Assembly: GCF_030272615.1 (NCBI RefSeq)
Contig: NC_081415.1
Coordinates: 268,322,425-268,386,424, forward strand
Direction of reading: 5' to 3'
Length of the DNA stretch: 64,000 bases
Source of the DNA: Cryptomeria japonica
Lineage: Eukaryota > Streptophyta > Pinopsida > Cupressales > Cupressaceae
Part shown: one piece after another, positions 34,142 to 44,773 of the stretch
Layout: every line of letters begins with the position of its first letter
Numbering within the stretch: position 1 is the first letter of the stretch
The notes under the pieces: model-generated
What the model was told of the DNA's origin: nothing
Seen by the model: the letters and a program-made list of their open reading frames with translations, nothing else
The model's database searches: none
Made by a program: the position numbers and the translations under genes

Positions 34142-35440
34142 TGTCCTTCGAGACCCAAGCATCAAGTTGCCACCACAAATGTTGAAAATGCTTCTCCTCA
34201 TAGAGAATCAAGTGAAAATTCAGAGGGTTTCATATTTATTTCTGCTCTTTCAAGTAATGTTCCCTTTGATAGTAATACTTGGCTAATTGATAGTGGAGCT
34301 TCTCACCACATTACAGGATATCATGAACATCTCTCTAATCTGATTGAAAAAGATTCTCATTTGCATGTTATTATTGGTGATGATGCTTGTTATTCTATGA
34401 AAGGAGCTGAAACTACATCCTTTCATCTAGATTCAGGAATTCCTCTTCATCTGAGTGATGTGCTATTTGTTCCTAGAATCAAGAGAAATCTGATTTCCAT
34501 TTCAGCGTTGGAAGATAAAGGATGCCAAGTTGCATTTGCTGAAGGCAAAGTTCTTGCATGGAAAAAGAACACTAGTATTAAGACAGCTCGTGAAATTGGT
34601 GTTCGTCATGAGAGTCTATATAGACTTTTAGCTCGTCTTTTTCAAGCTTTAGCGCATGATTCCATGTCTTCTAGTGAGCTATGGCATAAAAGATTTTCTC
34701 ATCTAAATTTCAGAACTCTTTCCTCCATCGAGAAGATGATCATTGGTCTTCCTAAGATCAATCAAGAACATGATGGTGTCTGCAAAGGTTGTGCTTTAGG
34801 TAAGAACATTAAAAGTTCTTTTCACTCTAGTGAAAGTAGAGCAAAAGAAATTCTAGAGCTGATTCATTTTGACTTGTGTGGTCCTATGTTTGTTGCTTCT
34901 TTAAGTGGTTTTTGGGTAATATGTTACTTTCATTGATGACTTCTCTCGTAAGACTTGGATTTATTTTCTGAAATCTAAAGAGTTTGTTGAAGTGCTGTCT
35001 AGATTTAAAAAGTTCAAAGCTCAAGTAGAAAATTTGTCTGATAAGAGGATCAAAGTTTTAAGATCTGACAATGGGGGTGAATATACTTCTGGTTTGTTTC
35101 AAAATTTATGTATTGAAGCTGGGATTAAGAGGGAGTTTTGTGTCCCTTGTAATCCTCAACAAAATGGAATTGCTGAAAGAAAGAACAAGTCTATCGTTGA
35201 GGCCGCAAAAACAATGATCCATGATCAAGGTCTTCAAATCTTTCTTTGGGCAGAAGCTTGCAGGATAGTTGTTTATGTTCTGAATTGTAGTTCGCATCAA
35301 ATTCTAGACAATATGACTACTGAAGAAGCATTCACAAGTATTAAACCTGAATTAGTCATCTCAGAATTTTTGGGTGTCTAGTTTACATTCATGTACCTAA
35401 AGATAAAAGGTCTAAGTTAGAACCTAGATAAGAAGGGAAT
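34142..35440 (+). pseudogene. Copia-A protease, pre-integrase and integrase
   Basis: WLIDSGASHHITG (34270-34320) is the aspartic protease active site (DSG). LWHKRFSHLNFRTL and CKGCALGKN (34680-34810) form the zinc-binding pre-integrase segment. The integrase core follows: HFDLCGPM, then the second acidic block RSDNGGEYTSGLFQ, then PQQNGIAERKNKSIVEAA with the conserved Glu. The frames are 34361-34936 and 34992-35381, with frameshifts near 34920 and 35380. It would insert the element DNA and produce the 5-bp duplications; it is inactive here. Confidence 0.85.
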
Positions 35441-35741
35441 TTTTGTTGGTTACAGTGAGTCTTCAAAAGCGTACAAAGTCTACATTCTGGGTCAAAAGCA
35501 AATTGAAATCAGCAGAGATGTTTCATTTGAAGAAGATGTAGCTTGCAAAAGATCTAAAGGGATTTCTATGGAAATTGATAGAAAAGATCATGAGATTTCT
35601 CAAGATTTGGATATTGCTGCCCCTGATTCCCCTTCTGATATTTAGAGGGAGACTTCTGAATTAGAAGATCCTATTGATCCCGTTGATCCTATAGATACCT
35701 CTGCTGGACCAAGTAATGTTTCATGTGACAAGAAGAGACCT

Positions 35742-35963
35742 TTGTGGGCCAGGAATACTATGCAAGAGCTTGAAAAATATTCAGCCCCTTGTGGCACTTT
35801 CAGAGAAAGTAAGAGACCTCATAACTTTGCAGGATATGTTGCTTTAATGAGTCATCTTATTGAATTAGAACCTTCAAGTTTTGAGGTGGCTTCAAAACAG
35901 CAAGTATGGAGAGATGCAATGTTGGAAGAATATCAATCCATCGTCAAGAATGACGTTTGGGAT
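35742..35963 (+). pseudogene. Copia-A reverse transcriptase, N-terminal part
   Basis: Open stretch with GTFRESKRPHNFAGYVALMSH and QVWRDAMLEEYQSIVKNDVWD, the linker and beginning of the copia reverse transcriptase domain. It stops at 35963 because copia-B starts at 35964; it resumes at 41880 with IVPR. Confidence 0.85.
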
Positions 35964-36650
35964 TGTTAAAATTTGAACCAGAATATAGAAAAATTGAGAA
36001 CATAAAATAAAGAATGAAACACAAATACACAAGCCCTTATCCTGGGAAAACCCTCCACCTGAGGGTGAAAAACCCAGCCCACTCAAAATGAACTTTATTA
36101 TATCTCAGAAAAAGAATACAACTGATGATAGTCTCAGATTATTATCAATCACAATAAGTTTGATTCTCTACAAATCGATCATAAGAATGAACTCAGATGA
36201 TACATCTCACATACAATCTAAAAACCTTCATATGACTGAAAACTCTGAATGTAGAAGGAACACATAATATCTTTGATCTGACAGACACAATCACACTAAT
36301 TTGATGAATGAGAGAAGTCGATCATGAATCTATCGAAATTGCCGAAGAAGAGAGGACGAGACAACGAAGAATGATAAATATAACATATTGGGATTTCCAG
36401 TGAAGAGGCACACGAAGGGAGAGGGAAAGGAACAAACAGTTACATCTGCACTGATAGCCTCATATACACCGACAACCACATGAACTGACAACCACATCAC
36501 CTTCACCGACAGCCGTAGCAACATGAAGAGTCACTGACAACCACCAATGCAAACAAGGCAAGAAAAGAAGAAAAGCTAATGAATTGATACCAGAAGAAAT
36601 AAATAAGGAACATTGCATTGATGATCTCTATTGCAACTATATCTTCAACA
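35964..36650 (-). repeat. Copia-B 3' LTR
   Basis: 687 bp, TGTTAAAATTTGAACC to ATATCTTCAACA on the plus strand. It abuts the purine tract complement CTCCCTCTTA on its inner side and GGGAT on its outer side. Confidence 0.92.
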
Positions 36651-36881
36651 CTCCCTCTTAACAAGAGAGAGATCTTCATTATGTCAACATATGACAAATA
36701 CACATAACTGCAACTCAGAAGATGCCAACAAAAAACCATCACAGATTTTATTCAATAAAGTTGTTATCTTAGTATAACAATATTCATCATAGCTACTCCT
36801 AGATGATGAATAAAACCAAAAAATAAAAATCATAGAGTCATACACATGACTTCCACCATAGCTACTCCTAGAGGGTGGATC

Positions 36882-37069
36882 AAGGGATTTCACCTCGAAC
36901 TTCTCTCGTAGAGAAGAACTCATTAATCAAGGGATTTCACCTCGAACTTCTCTCGCAGAGAAGAATTCATTAACCAAGGGATTTCACCTTGAACTTCTCT
37001 CACGGAGAAGAAATCATTAAACAAGGGATTTCACCTCGAACTTCTCTTGCAGAGAAGAACTCATTAAAC
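36882..37069 (-). repeat. Copia-B four 47-bp tandem repeats near the 3' end
   Basis: AAGGGATTTCACCTCGAAC begins at 36882, 36929, 36976 and 37023, an exact 47-bp period, with a few substitutions per unit. It lies between the RNase H stop and the purine tract. The reverse complement matches the 46/47-bp repeats of copia-A at 50297-50440. Confidence 0.9.
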
Positions 37070-37081
37070 ACAGGCAATGTA

Positions 37082-38929
37082 TCACTGAAGCTGAGACACT
37101 CTCTCAGCAAGAGCATCATTCTCCATCATACCAAGCTTTTTTCGGAAGTAATGAAACTTCACTCTCAGAAGTGGCTTGGTGAGAATGTCTGCAGTTTGCT
37201 CCTCTGTAGAAATGTACTTGAGTTCAACTGCTTTTCGCTGAACCATGTCTCTCGAGTAATGATATTTAATTTCCACATGTTTGCTTCTATCATGAAATAC
37301 TGGATTAACTGAAAGTTTCACACAACTTTGATTATCACATAATCACAATAGGTTCCAAAGGCTGTCCAAACAAGCCTGCAAGTAATTTCTGAAGCCACAC
37401 AGCTTCTCTTGCAGCCACACAAGCTGCAACATATTCTGCTTCAGTTGTTCTTTGTGCAACACAAGATTGTTTCCCACTACACTAGGAAATCATAGCTGAA
37501 CCTAGGCTAAAACAACAACTTGAAGTGCTTTTTCTATCAGATACACAGCCTGCCCAATCTGAATCAGAAAACCCCTGCAAGTTCAGCTCTACACACGAAG
37601 AAAATTTTAAGCCAAGTCCAATTGTACCACATACATATCTCAATATATGTTTGGCTGCCACAGGTGAATATGCCTTGGTTCACACATGAACTGACTCAAG
37701 GTATTAACTGCATAGCATATATCAGGCCTTGTGTTAACCAAGTACATTAAAGAGCCAATTAATTGTCTATACATAGTAGGCTCAACTAAATCTGAAGTAG
37801 CTGCATCATCATGTAATTGCTTCAGATTTACTTCCATAGGAGTCACCATAGACTTACACTCTAACATGTCAATTTTTTTCAAAATATCAATTGCATATTT
37901 ACCTTGACTCAATATGATTTCATTTGGTCTTTGCCATACCTCAAGTCCAAGGAAATAATGTAACAAACCAAGATCTTTCATTTCAAATTCTGAAGCTAAA
38001 TCATTCTTACATTTGTCAATCATCATTACCAGTGAGGAATAAATCATCAACATATAGTACTAAAATCTGCACCTTATCATCACATACCTTGATATATAAG
38101 TTTGGATCAGTGTCATTCTTTAGAAAACCCAAGCTCAAAAGATAGTGGTCTGTCCTTTCGTACCAAGCATGAGGGGCTTGTTTAAGACCATATAAGGCCT
38201 TTTTCAGCCTGCATACATGAGAGTTTCTATTGTGAATAATAAAGCCCTCTGGCTGCTCAATGTAAACCTCCTCTTCAATTTTACCATTCAAGAAGGCGGT
38301 TTTCACATCAGCAATGATAGTCTTGATAGAAGTGTAACTTGCTACAGGTGCAAAGGTTTCTTTGAAATCTATGCTTTCCTTTTGGGAAAAACCTCTGGCT
38401 ACAAATCTGGCCTTGTACTTTTCTATACTCCCATCAACTGCATGTTTGATTTTGAACAGCCACTTAGAAGAAACCACTGATTTGTTTTTAGGGTTTGGAA
38501 CAATGTCCCATACATCATTTTTCATAATAGATTGATATTCCTTTATCATGGCATCCTTCCACACTTGCTGATTTAAAGCCTCTTCAACATCTGAAGGCTT
38601 GGATGCTAAGATATGACTCATCAAAGATACATAGCCAGCAAACTTGTGAGGTCTTTTACTTTCTCTGAAAGTACCACGAGTGGCCGCATATTTTTCAGCA
38701 TCTTCCATAGGGTGTCTAGACATAAAGGTCTTTTCTTATTAGCTGAACTGTTATTGGGACCTGCTGATGTAACTGTAGGGTCAACCGGATCAGCTGAATC
38801 AACAGGATCTTTTAAATCTGTAAACTCCCTCTGAATGTCTGAAGATGGATTCGGATCAGCCGTATCTAAATCTTGAGGATGTTCAAAATCTTCTTTATCA
38901 GATTCTATGTTAGATTCTTTGAATTTCAT
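37082..38929 (-). pseudogene. Copia-B reverse transcriptase and RNase H
   Basis: Minus-strand frames 38929-38621, 38723-38016, 38053-37640 and 37321-37082. Reverse transcriptase motifs: WLFKIK, ARFVARGFSQ, DVKTAFLNG (catalytic Asp), LKKALYGLKQAP and the YVDDLF box, then LVNTRPDICYAVNTLSQFM. RNase H: SVNPVFHDRSKHVEIKYHY and TADILTKPL. Compared with copia-A and copia-F, about 12 residues are missing directly before DVKTAFLNG (TSIKTIIA joins DVKTAF). An additional frameshift lies at about 37640-37330. It would copy element RNA in virus-like particles; it is inactive. Confidence 0.88.
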
Positions 38930-39055
38930 GCAAGCTACATCTTCATCAAAAGAAACATCCTTGCTGATCTCAATTTGTTTTTGTCCTGTAATGTAGATTC
39001 TATATGCTTTTGAAGATTCACTATAACCAACAAAGATGCCTTTCTTGCCTGAAGG

Positions 39056-40048
39056 TTATAATTTAGATCTTTTTTCTTTAGGATCATGAATATAAACAGG
39101 GCATCCAAAGATTCTGAAATAACCTACATCGGGTTTGACACCTGTAAAAGCTTCTTCTAGAGTCAAGTTGTTTAGAATCTGATGAGGACTACAATTCTGA
39201 ATGTGAACCGTTGTCTTGCAAGCCTCGGCCCAAAGAAATGTTTGAAGACTTTGGTCATGAATCATAGCCTTTGCTGCTTCAACAATTGCCCTATTCTTTT
39301 TTTCAGCCACACTATTTTGTTGAGGTTTAAAGGGACACAAAATTCCCTCTTAATCCCAGCTTCAACACAAAAGTTATGAAAAATACCAGAAATATATTCT
39401 CCTCCATTATCAGATCTAAGAATTTTTATTTTCTTGCTAGATAAATTTTCAACTAGAGCTTTGAACTCTTTAAATCTGGACAGCACTTAATCAAACTCTT
39501 TAGACTTAAGAAAGTAAATCCAGCACTTTCGTGAATCATCAATAAAGGTGACATAATACCAAAAACCACTAAGAGAAGCAATCGACATAGGTCCACATAA
39601 ATCAGAATGAATTAATTCTCGAGCATTCTTTGCCCTACTTTCACTACTATGAAAGGTGCTCTTAATGTTCTTACCTAGAGCACACCCCTTGCAAACACCT
39701 TCATGTGTTTTGATTCAGCTTAGGAAGACCAATGACAACCTTCTCCATTGAAGACAAAGTTTTGAAATTTAAATGACCAAATCTTTTATGCCACAGCTCA
39801 CTTGAACTTGAAGAATAATGAGCTAAGACTTGAATAGGATGAGCTGAAAGCTTGTAAAGACTATCATGACGAACACCAATAACACGAGCTGATTGAATAC
39901 TAGAGTTCTTCTTCCATGCAAGTACTTTTCCATCAGCAAAAGCAACATGATAACCTTTGTCTTCTAATGCAAAAATAGAAATCAGATTCCTCTTAATACC
40001 GGGAACAAATAGGACATCACTTAAATGAAGAGGAATACCAGAGCCCAA
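39056..40048 (-). pseudogene. Copia-B pre-integrase and integrase
   Basis: Minus-strand stretches 40048-39701 (LWHKRFGHLNFKTLSS pre-integrase), 39486-39262 (RSDNGGEYISGIF, the acidic catalytic block) and 39340-39056 (ERK-type Glu region in AEKKNRAIVEAAKAM, then HDPKEKRSKL). Frame changes near 39480 and 39300 and several stops. Confidence 0.85.
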
Positions 40049-40060
40049 CTGAAAAGAAGT

Positions 40061-41144
40061 TTAACCAGCACCCTTCACAGAATAGCAAGCATCATCACCA
40101 ATGATAACTTGAAGATGAGAGTCTTTTTCTTTCAAGTTTGAAAGGTGCTCACGCAAACCAGTGATATGACGAGATGCTCCACTATCTATCAACCATGTAT
40201 CACTGTTAGTAGGAACATTACTAGAAAGTGCAGAAATAAATAAGAATCCTTCAGAATTTTCACTTGACTCTCTTTGAGGAGAAGGATTCTCAACATTTGC
40301 AGCAGCTGCTTGAGGTTTAGATTTTGATACACAATCTCTGACAAAGTGACCAAATGTCACACCTAAAACACTGAATTCTAGAAAGGTCCTTCCACTTTTT
40401 CTTGGCAGCAGGGGCTGAGTCAACATTCTTGTCTCTAAATCTTTTGAAGTTACCTTTCTTTCCTTTCCCCTTTAGATGCATGGGCAGCAAGCACATGATC
40501 ATCTTCATGATGAAATTTACGACCATAACCTCTTGCTTCTTGTCTGCATTCTTCCTGAATGCAATCTGTCCTCAACCTATCAAATTTAGGAAGATCATCT
40601 CTTCCACTAATGCTTTGAATGAAGGATTCTAGGAGATGGGAAGTCCATTCATAGCTAACATAACCAAGTCTTTATTAGCAAAAGTATCTCCAATTGCACT
40701 GAGCTGATCTTTTAACTTAGAAATCTTCATGAAATAAGAAGTAACAGATTCTCCTCTAGACATTTTCACATGCACCAGTTGACGCCTCAGGGCTAAAACT
40801 CTGTTGGTATTGTTGAATTCATAAAGATCCTTTAGAGTCTGAAACATTTCCTTAGTTGAATCCAACTTAGAGATGATATGCACTATATGGTCCTTAACAG
40901 AATCAATCATAATTCTCTTTGCCATGGTCTTATTCTTTCTCCATTGAGCTTTCTCTGCATCACCAGAAGGTTCATCTACATCTTTCAAGACATAGTCAAT
41001 GAGATCATTCTCTTCTAGAGTGATCAGAATTCTAAATTTCCAAGAAGAGAAATTTGACAAACCATCTGGTCTATCTTCTACTTTCAATCTGTTCACCATA
41101 ATGAATGACTTAGGCAAACAACTGAAAGAAATAAAGAACTTCAA
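40061..41144 (-). pseudogene. Copia-B gag and protease
   Basis: 41144-40629 reads MVNRLKVEDRPDGLSNFSSWKF (likely true start at about 41099) through the UBN2 capsid-like domain to MLAMNGLP. 40526-40061 holds the remnant of the zinc knuckle (CFRCDIWSLCQRLC, disrupted by a shift) and the protease active site WLIDSGASRHITG. Same architecture as copia-A, different stops. Confidence 0.87.
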
Positions 41145-41187
41145 ATTTTTGGTTCTGGATAGATTTTCTAGACCCGCTTTGATACCA

Positions 41188-41874
41188 TGTTAAAATTTGA
41201 ACCAGAATATAGAAAAACTGAGAACATAAAATAAAGAATGAAACACAAATACAGAAGCCCTTATCCTGCGAAAACCCTCCACCCGAGGGTGAAAAACCCA
41301 GCCCACTCAAAATGAACTTTATTATATCTCAAAAAAAGAATACAACTGATGATAGTCTCAGATTACTATCAATCCCAATAAGTTTGATTCTCTACAAATC
41401 AATCATAAGAATGAACTCAGATGATACATCTCACATACAATCTAAAAACCTTCATATGACTGAAAACTCTGAATGCAGAAGGAACACGTAATATCTTTGA
41501 TCTGACAGACACAATCACACTAATTTGATGAATGAGCGAAGCCAATCATGAATCTATCGAAACTGCCGAAGAAGAGAGGACGAGACAAGGAAGAATGATA
41601 AATATAACATATCGGGATTTCCAGTGAAGAGGCACACGAAGGGAGAGGGAAAGGCACAGATTGTTACATCTGCACCGACAACCTCATATACACCGACAGC
41701 CACATGAACTGACAGCCACATCACCTTCACTGACAGTCGTAGCAACATGAAGAGTCACCGACAACCACCAATGCAAACAAGGCAAGAAAAGAACGGAAGC
41801 TAATGAACCGATACCGAAAGAAATAAATAAAAAACTTTGCATTGATGATCAATATCGCAGCTATATCTTCAACG
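41188..41874 (-). repeat. Copia-B 5' LTR
   Basis: 687 bp, colinear without gaps with 35964-36650. The primer site complement GCTTTGATACCA lies immediately inside it, one base different from the copia-A site. Confidence 0.92.
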
Positions 41875-41879
41875 GGGAT

Positions 41880-42577
41880 ATTGTTCCTAGGCCTTAAGGT
41901 AAATCTGTTGTTTCTTCTAAGTGGCTGTTTAAAATTAAACATGCAACTGATGGAAGTGTTGAAAAATATAAAGCTAGATTCATGGCTAGAGGTTTTTCTC
42001 AAAAGGAAGGTATAGACTATGAGGAGACCTTTGCTCCTATAGCTCGATACACTTCAATCAGAACTGTCATTGCTATTGTAGCAGTTAACGGATGGAAACT
42101 TCATCAGGTGGATGTAAAGACAACATTCTTGAACGTGTAATTGGAGAAGAGGCATTTATTGAGCAGCCAGATGGTTTTGTGATTCATGAGAAAGAATCAC
42201 ATGTATGCAGATTGAAAAAGGCTCTGTATGGCCTTAAGCAAGCTTCACTAGCATGGTATGAAAGAATTGATTGTTATTTATTGAGCTTGGGTTTCCTCAA
42301 AATTGATGCAGATCCAAATATCTACTTCAAGGTAATTGATGATAAATCTTTAATTTTAGTTCTTTATGTTGATGATTTATTTCTTGTTGGAGAGGATGAT
42401 CTTATCTATAAATGTAAGAAAGAGTTAGCTTCTGAATTCGAGATGAAAGATCTTGGTCTTATGCATTACTTCCTTGGTTTAGAAGTGTGGCAAAGATCAA
42501 ATGAGGTTATCCCAAGTCAAGGGAAATATGCCATTGATATTTTGAAAAGATTTGGTATGTTAGATTGCAAATCTATG
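41880..42577 (+). pseudogene. Copia-A reverse transcriptase, central part
   Basis: Continues from 35963: VVSSKWLFKIKHATDGS, MARGFSQKEGIDYEETFAP, WKLHQVDVKTTFLN (catalytic Asp), then after a frameshift EAFIEQPDGFVIHEKESHVCRLKKALYGLKQA, LVLYVDDLFLVGEDD (catalytic box, about 42360) and LMHYFLGLEVW to LDCKSM. It is cut at 42577 by element C and resumes at 49518 with STPMEANLKKL. Confidence 0.88.
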
Positions 42578-42751
42578 TGTTGTGCGTTGCACACGCTCCT
42601 TGTCGCTGACAAGCTCCCCTTTCCTCTTTTGTGGTCTTTTCGCCTTCGCCTCGTTGAGCTCTGCGTGGGGGTGTCTCGCATCCTTTTGAGCGTGCCCGTA
42701 ATCAGTCCATGAGATGATGAAGTTATGAGCAGAAGCCTGTGAATTTGCAAG

Positions 42752-44768
42752 GTGAGTTGAGCCTTCGGGCATTGAAATTCCAAGAGATCGTTCAGACTTG
42801 TAAAATCGCCTGAGATAGGTGTAGAATGATAGAAACTGGCAGGAATCCCCCAAGAAAAGATAAAATGTCTGAAGGTTGCGTGAGGACCCTAAGTGTCGAT
42901 TTTCGTTAAGGATATAGGAGAGATAAAAGGATGCAAAAGGTTTAAAGTTTCAAAAAACTCCTCCAAATCCTGAAATTCGCACTAAGGAGGAAATTACATG
43001 AGGTTTTTAAAAGTTTGCAAAATGGATGAAAATCCTGATTTTCGCCAGTCAAAGGGGAATTGCGAGAGGGAGTAAAGGTTTTCAAATCATCCCTAAACCC
43101 CAAAAATCACTATATGGGGCGAAGTTGTCAGGGGTTTTAAAAAGTTTCCAACATGGTCATTTTCGCCAAAGTTTGAAAAGCACACCAAAATGCCGAAGCT
43201 GGCAAAATGCTTCAAAATGCCGAAGTTGGCAAAATGCTTCAAATCGCCAAAGTGTGCATTATGGAGGTAAAAGTGCGTAAAAGTTAAAAAGTTTGAAAAG
43301 CACACCCAAAAGCCGAAGTTGGCAAAATGCTTCAAAATGCCGAAGTTGGCAAAATGCTTCAAATCGCTGAAGTTTGCATTATGGAGGTAAAGTGCGTAAA
43401 AGTTAATTAGTTTGAAAAGTGAATGAAAATGCCGAAAATCGCATTCCAAGCGATAAGTGAAATAGAATGAAAGTTTGCAAAGCACTCTAAAGTGCCGAAG
43501 TTGGCAAAAGGCCTCCAAACGCTGAAGTTGGAAAGGCAACCAAAATTGCCGAAGTTTTTAAAAGCTCTCCAAACGCTGAAAATCGCGATCTAAAGGGTAA
43601 GTGCCAAAAGTTTATAAAGTTTTCAAACCCTCTCTAAATACTGAAGTTTGTAAAGCACCTTCAAACGCCGAAGTTCGCAAAGTGCGAAAAGTCCAAAACT
43701 CTCCAAATCTCCGAAATTCGCCATCCAAGGTAATTCCGTGATTTTTCTTTTGGCAAGTATTAGATATCTTGAGGTTAAAATGCCCATCTTTGACGCAGCA
43801 AGAGGAGATCGTGAGCTTTAAAATATGTAAACCCTTCCCCATTCTCCGAAATTCGCCCAAAACCGCATGAATGTTGTGGTGTGAAGTCTGAAAGCCCTTC
43901 AAAACTCAAAATCGCGATTTCTTGACATTGCAACCCCTTTTCAAAATCACATTTAACCTAATCACGCCCAAGCCAAAATCACCCGAGGTAAAATCGCGGA
44001 AGTAGGTGATTAAGTAATTTGTTGAAAAATCACGCAAGAAGTAAAATCGTCATTCCAACCTAGGTAATAAATTGCTAAGTCTAAGTGTTTAAGACTACAT
44101 TTCTTCTCCAATCTTAGGTGCGAAAATTTGGAATAGGGGAGTTAGCTGTTAAAATTCGAAATTGCCGAACTCTCCCATTCCAAATTTGCAAGTTGTGAGT
44201 CTGTCTTTTTCAAAACGAAGGGCATAAGAGAGACATTTTTCAGAATCCAAAGGAAATCATTCTTGCAAGACAGGTTGTGCGGATTCACGCCATTCACTTC
44301 GCTAGGTAAGTCTGCCTCGCCTCTTTTAAAATCACTTAAAAAATATGCAGTCATATAGAGGTATGTGCGAAATGAATTAAATTGATTAAGTCTTAAAACT
44401 GCATCTTTTCCCATTCATAAGACGTTAGGCAGCGCAATTGAAATCAGAGTCTATTCCTAGGAATTAACTAGAAATGCATTTTCAGACTTAGGAAAATCTT
44501 AACTTCGTCCATTCTGAAAATTGATCCTGAAATGTCTAGGAGTAAATTTAGCAGTCGAAATCGTCTAAACCGTAGCTGAATAAATAAATTTGCAATCGAA
44601 AAAGCTTCATAAATATTCATGTCTAAATCAATCAAGCTTTTTAGCTTAAGTATCATGCTATTCTTTAAAATTTGGTTTTCAAATTAATCCTTGTATGTTG
44701 GCGTATCCCTTTATCTAACCCGCTTCGTTTCCTTTATATTGTCTCGTAACCCGCGTCCGACTGTGCAG
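42752..44768 (+). other. Element C putative leader intron
   Basis: AAG|GTGAGT at 42752 is a strong plant donor. CTGTGCAG ending at 44768 is an acceptor with a CTAAC branch-type word about 45-50 bases before it. The ORF begins six bases downstream (ATG 44774). Element D likewise has TTTTTGCAG ending seven bases before its ORF ATG. Splicing is inferred, not demonstrated. Confidence 0.45.
43171..43430 (+). repeat. Element C ~120-bp tandem repeat
   Basis: GTTTGAAAAGCACACC begins at 43171 and 43291, and a third, diverging unit at 43410. Each unit contains two copies of a 27-bp subrepeat, TGCCGAAG(T/C)TGGCAAAATGC plus 7 bases. Looser versions of GCCGAAGTT continue to about 43700. Confidence 0.85.
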
Positions 44769-44773
44769 GATAA

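Larger units (their letters stand above)
35964..41874 (-). mobile_element. Copia-B: complete Ty1/copia element nested in copia-A
   Basis: 5911-bp minus-strand element. Its LTRs, 35964-36650 (3') and 41188-41874 (5'), are both 687 bp and begin TGTTAAAATT. I count about 43 mismatches and no indels between them (near 94% identity). The right end is AACG instead of AACA. The flanking GGGAT at 35959-35963 and 41875-41879 is the target duplication. The primer site complement GCTTTGATACCA is at 41176-41187 and the purine tract (complement CTCCCTCTTA) at 36651-36660. Gag, protease, integrase, reverse transcriptase and RNase H follow on the minus strand, all with stops or frameshifts. Gag and 3' repeats show it is a close relative of copia-A. 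Confidence 0.93.

Noticed and set aside
37924-38480. Plus-strand frames opposite copia-B pol (also 36989-37312, 62705-62893, 63391-63696)
   Set aside because: Shadows of the minus-strand polyprotein.
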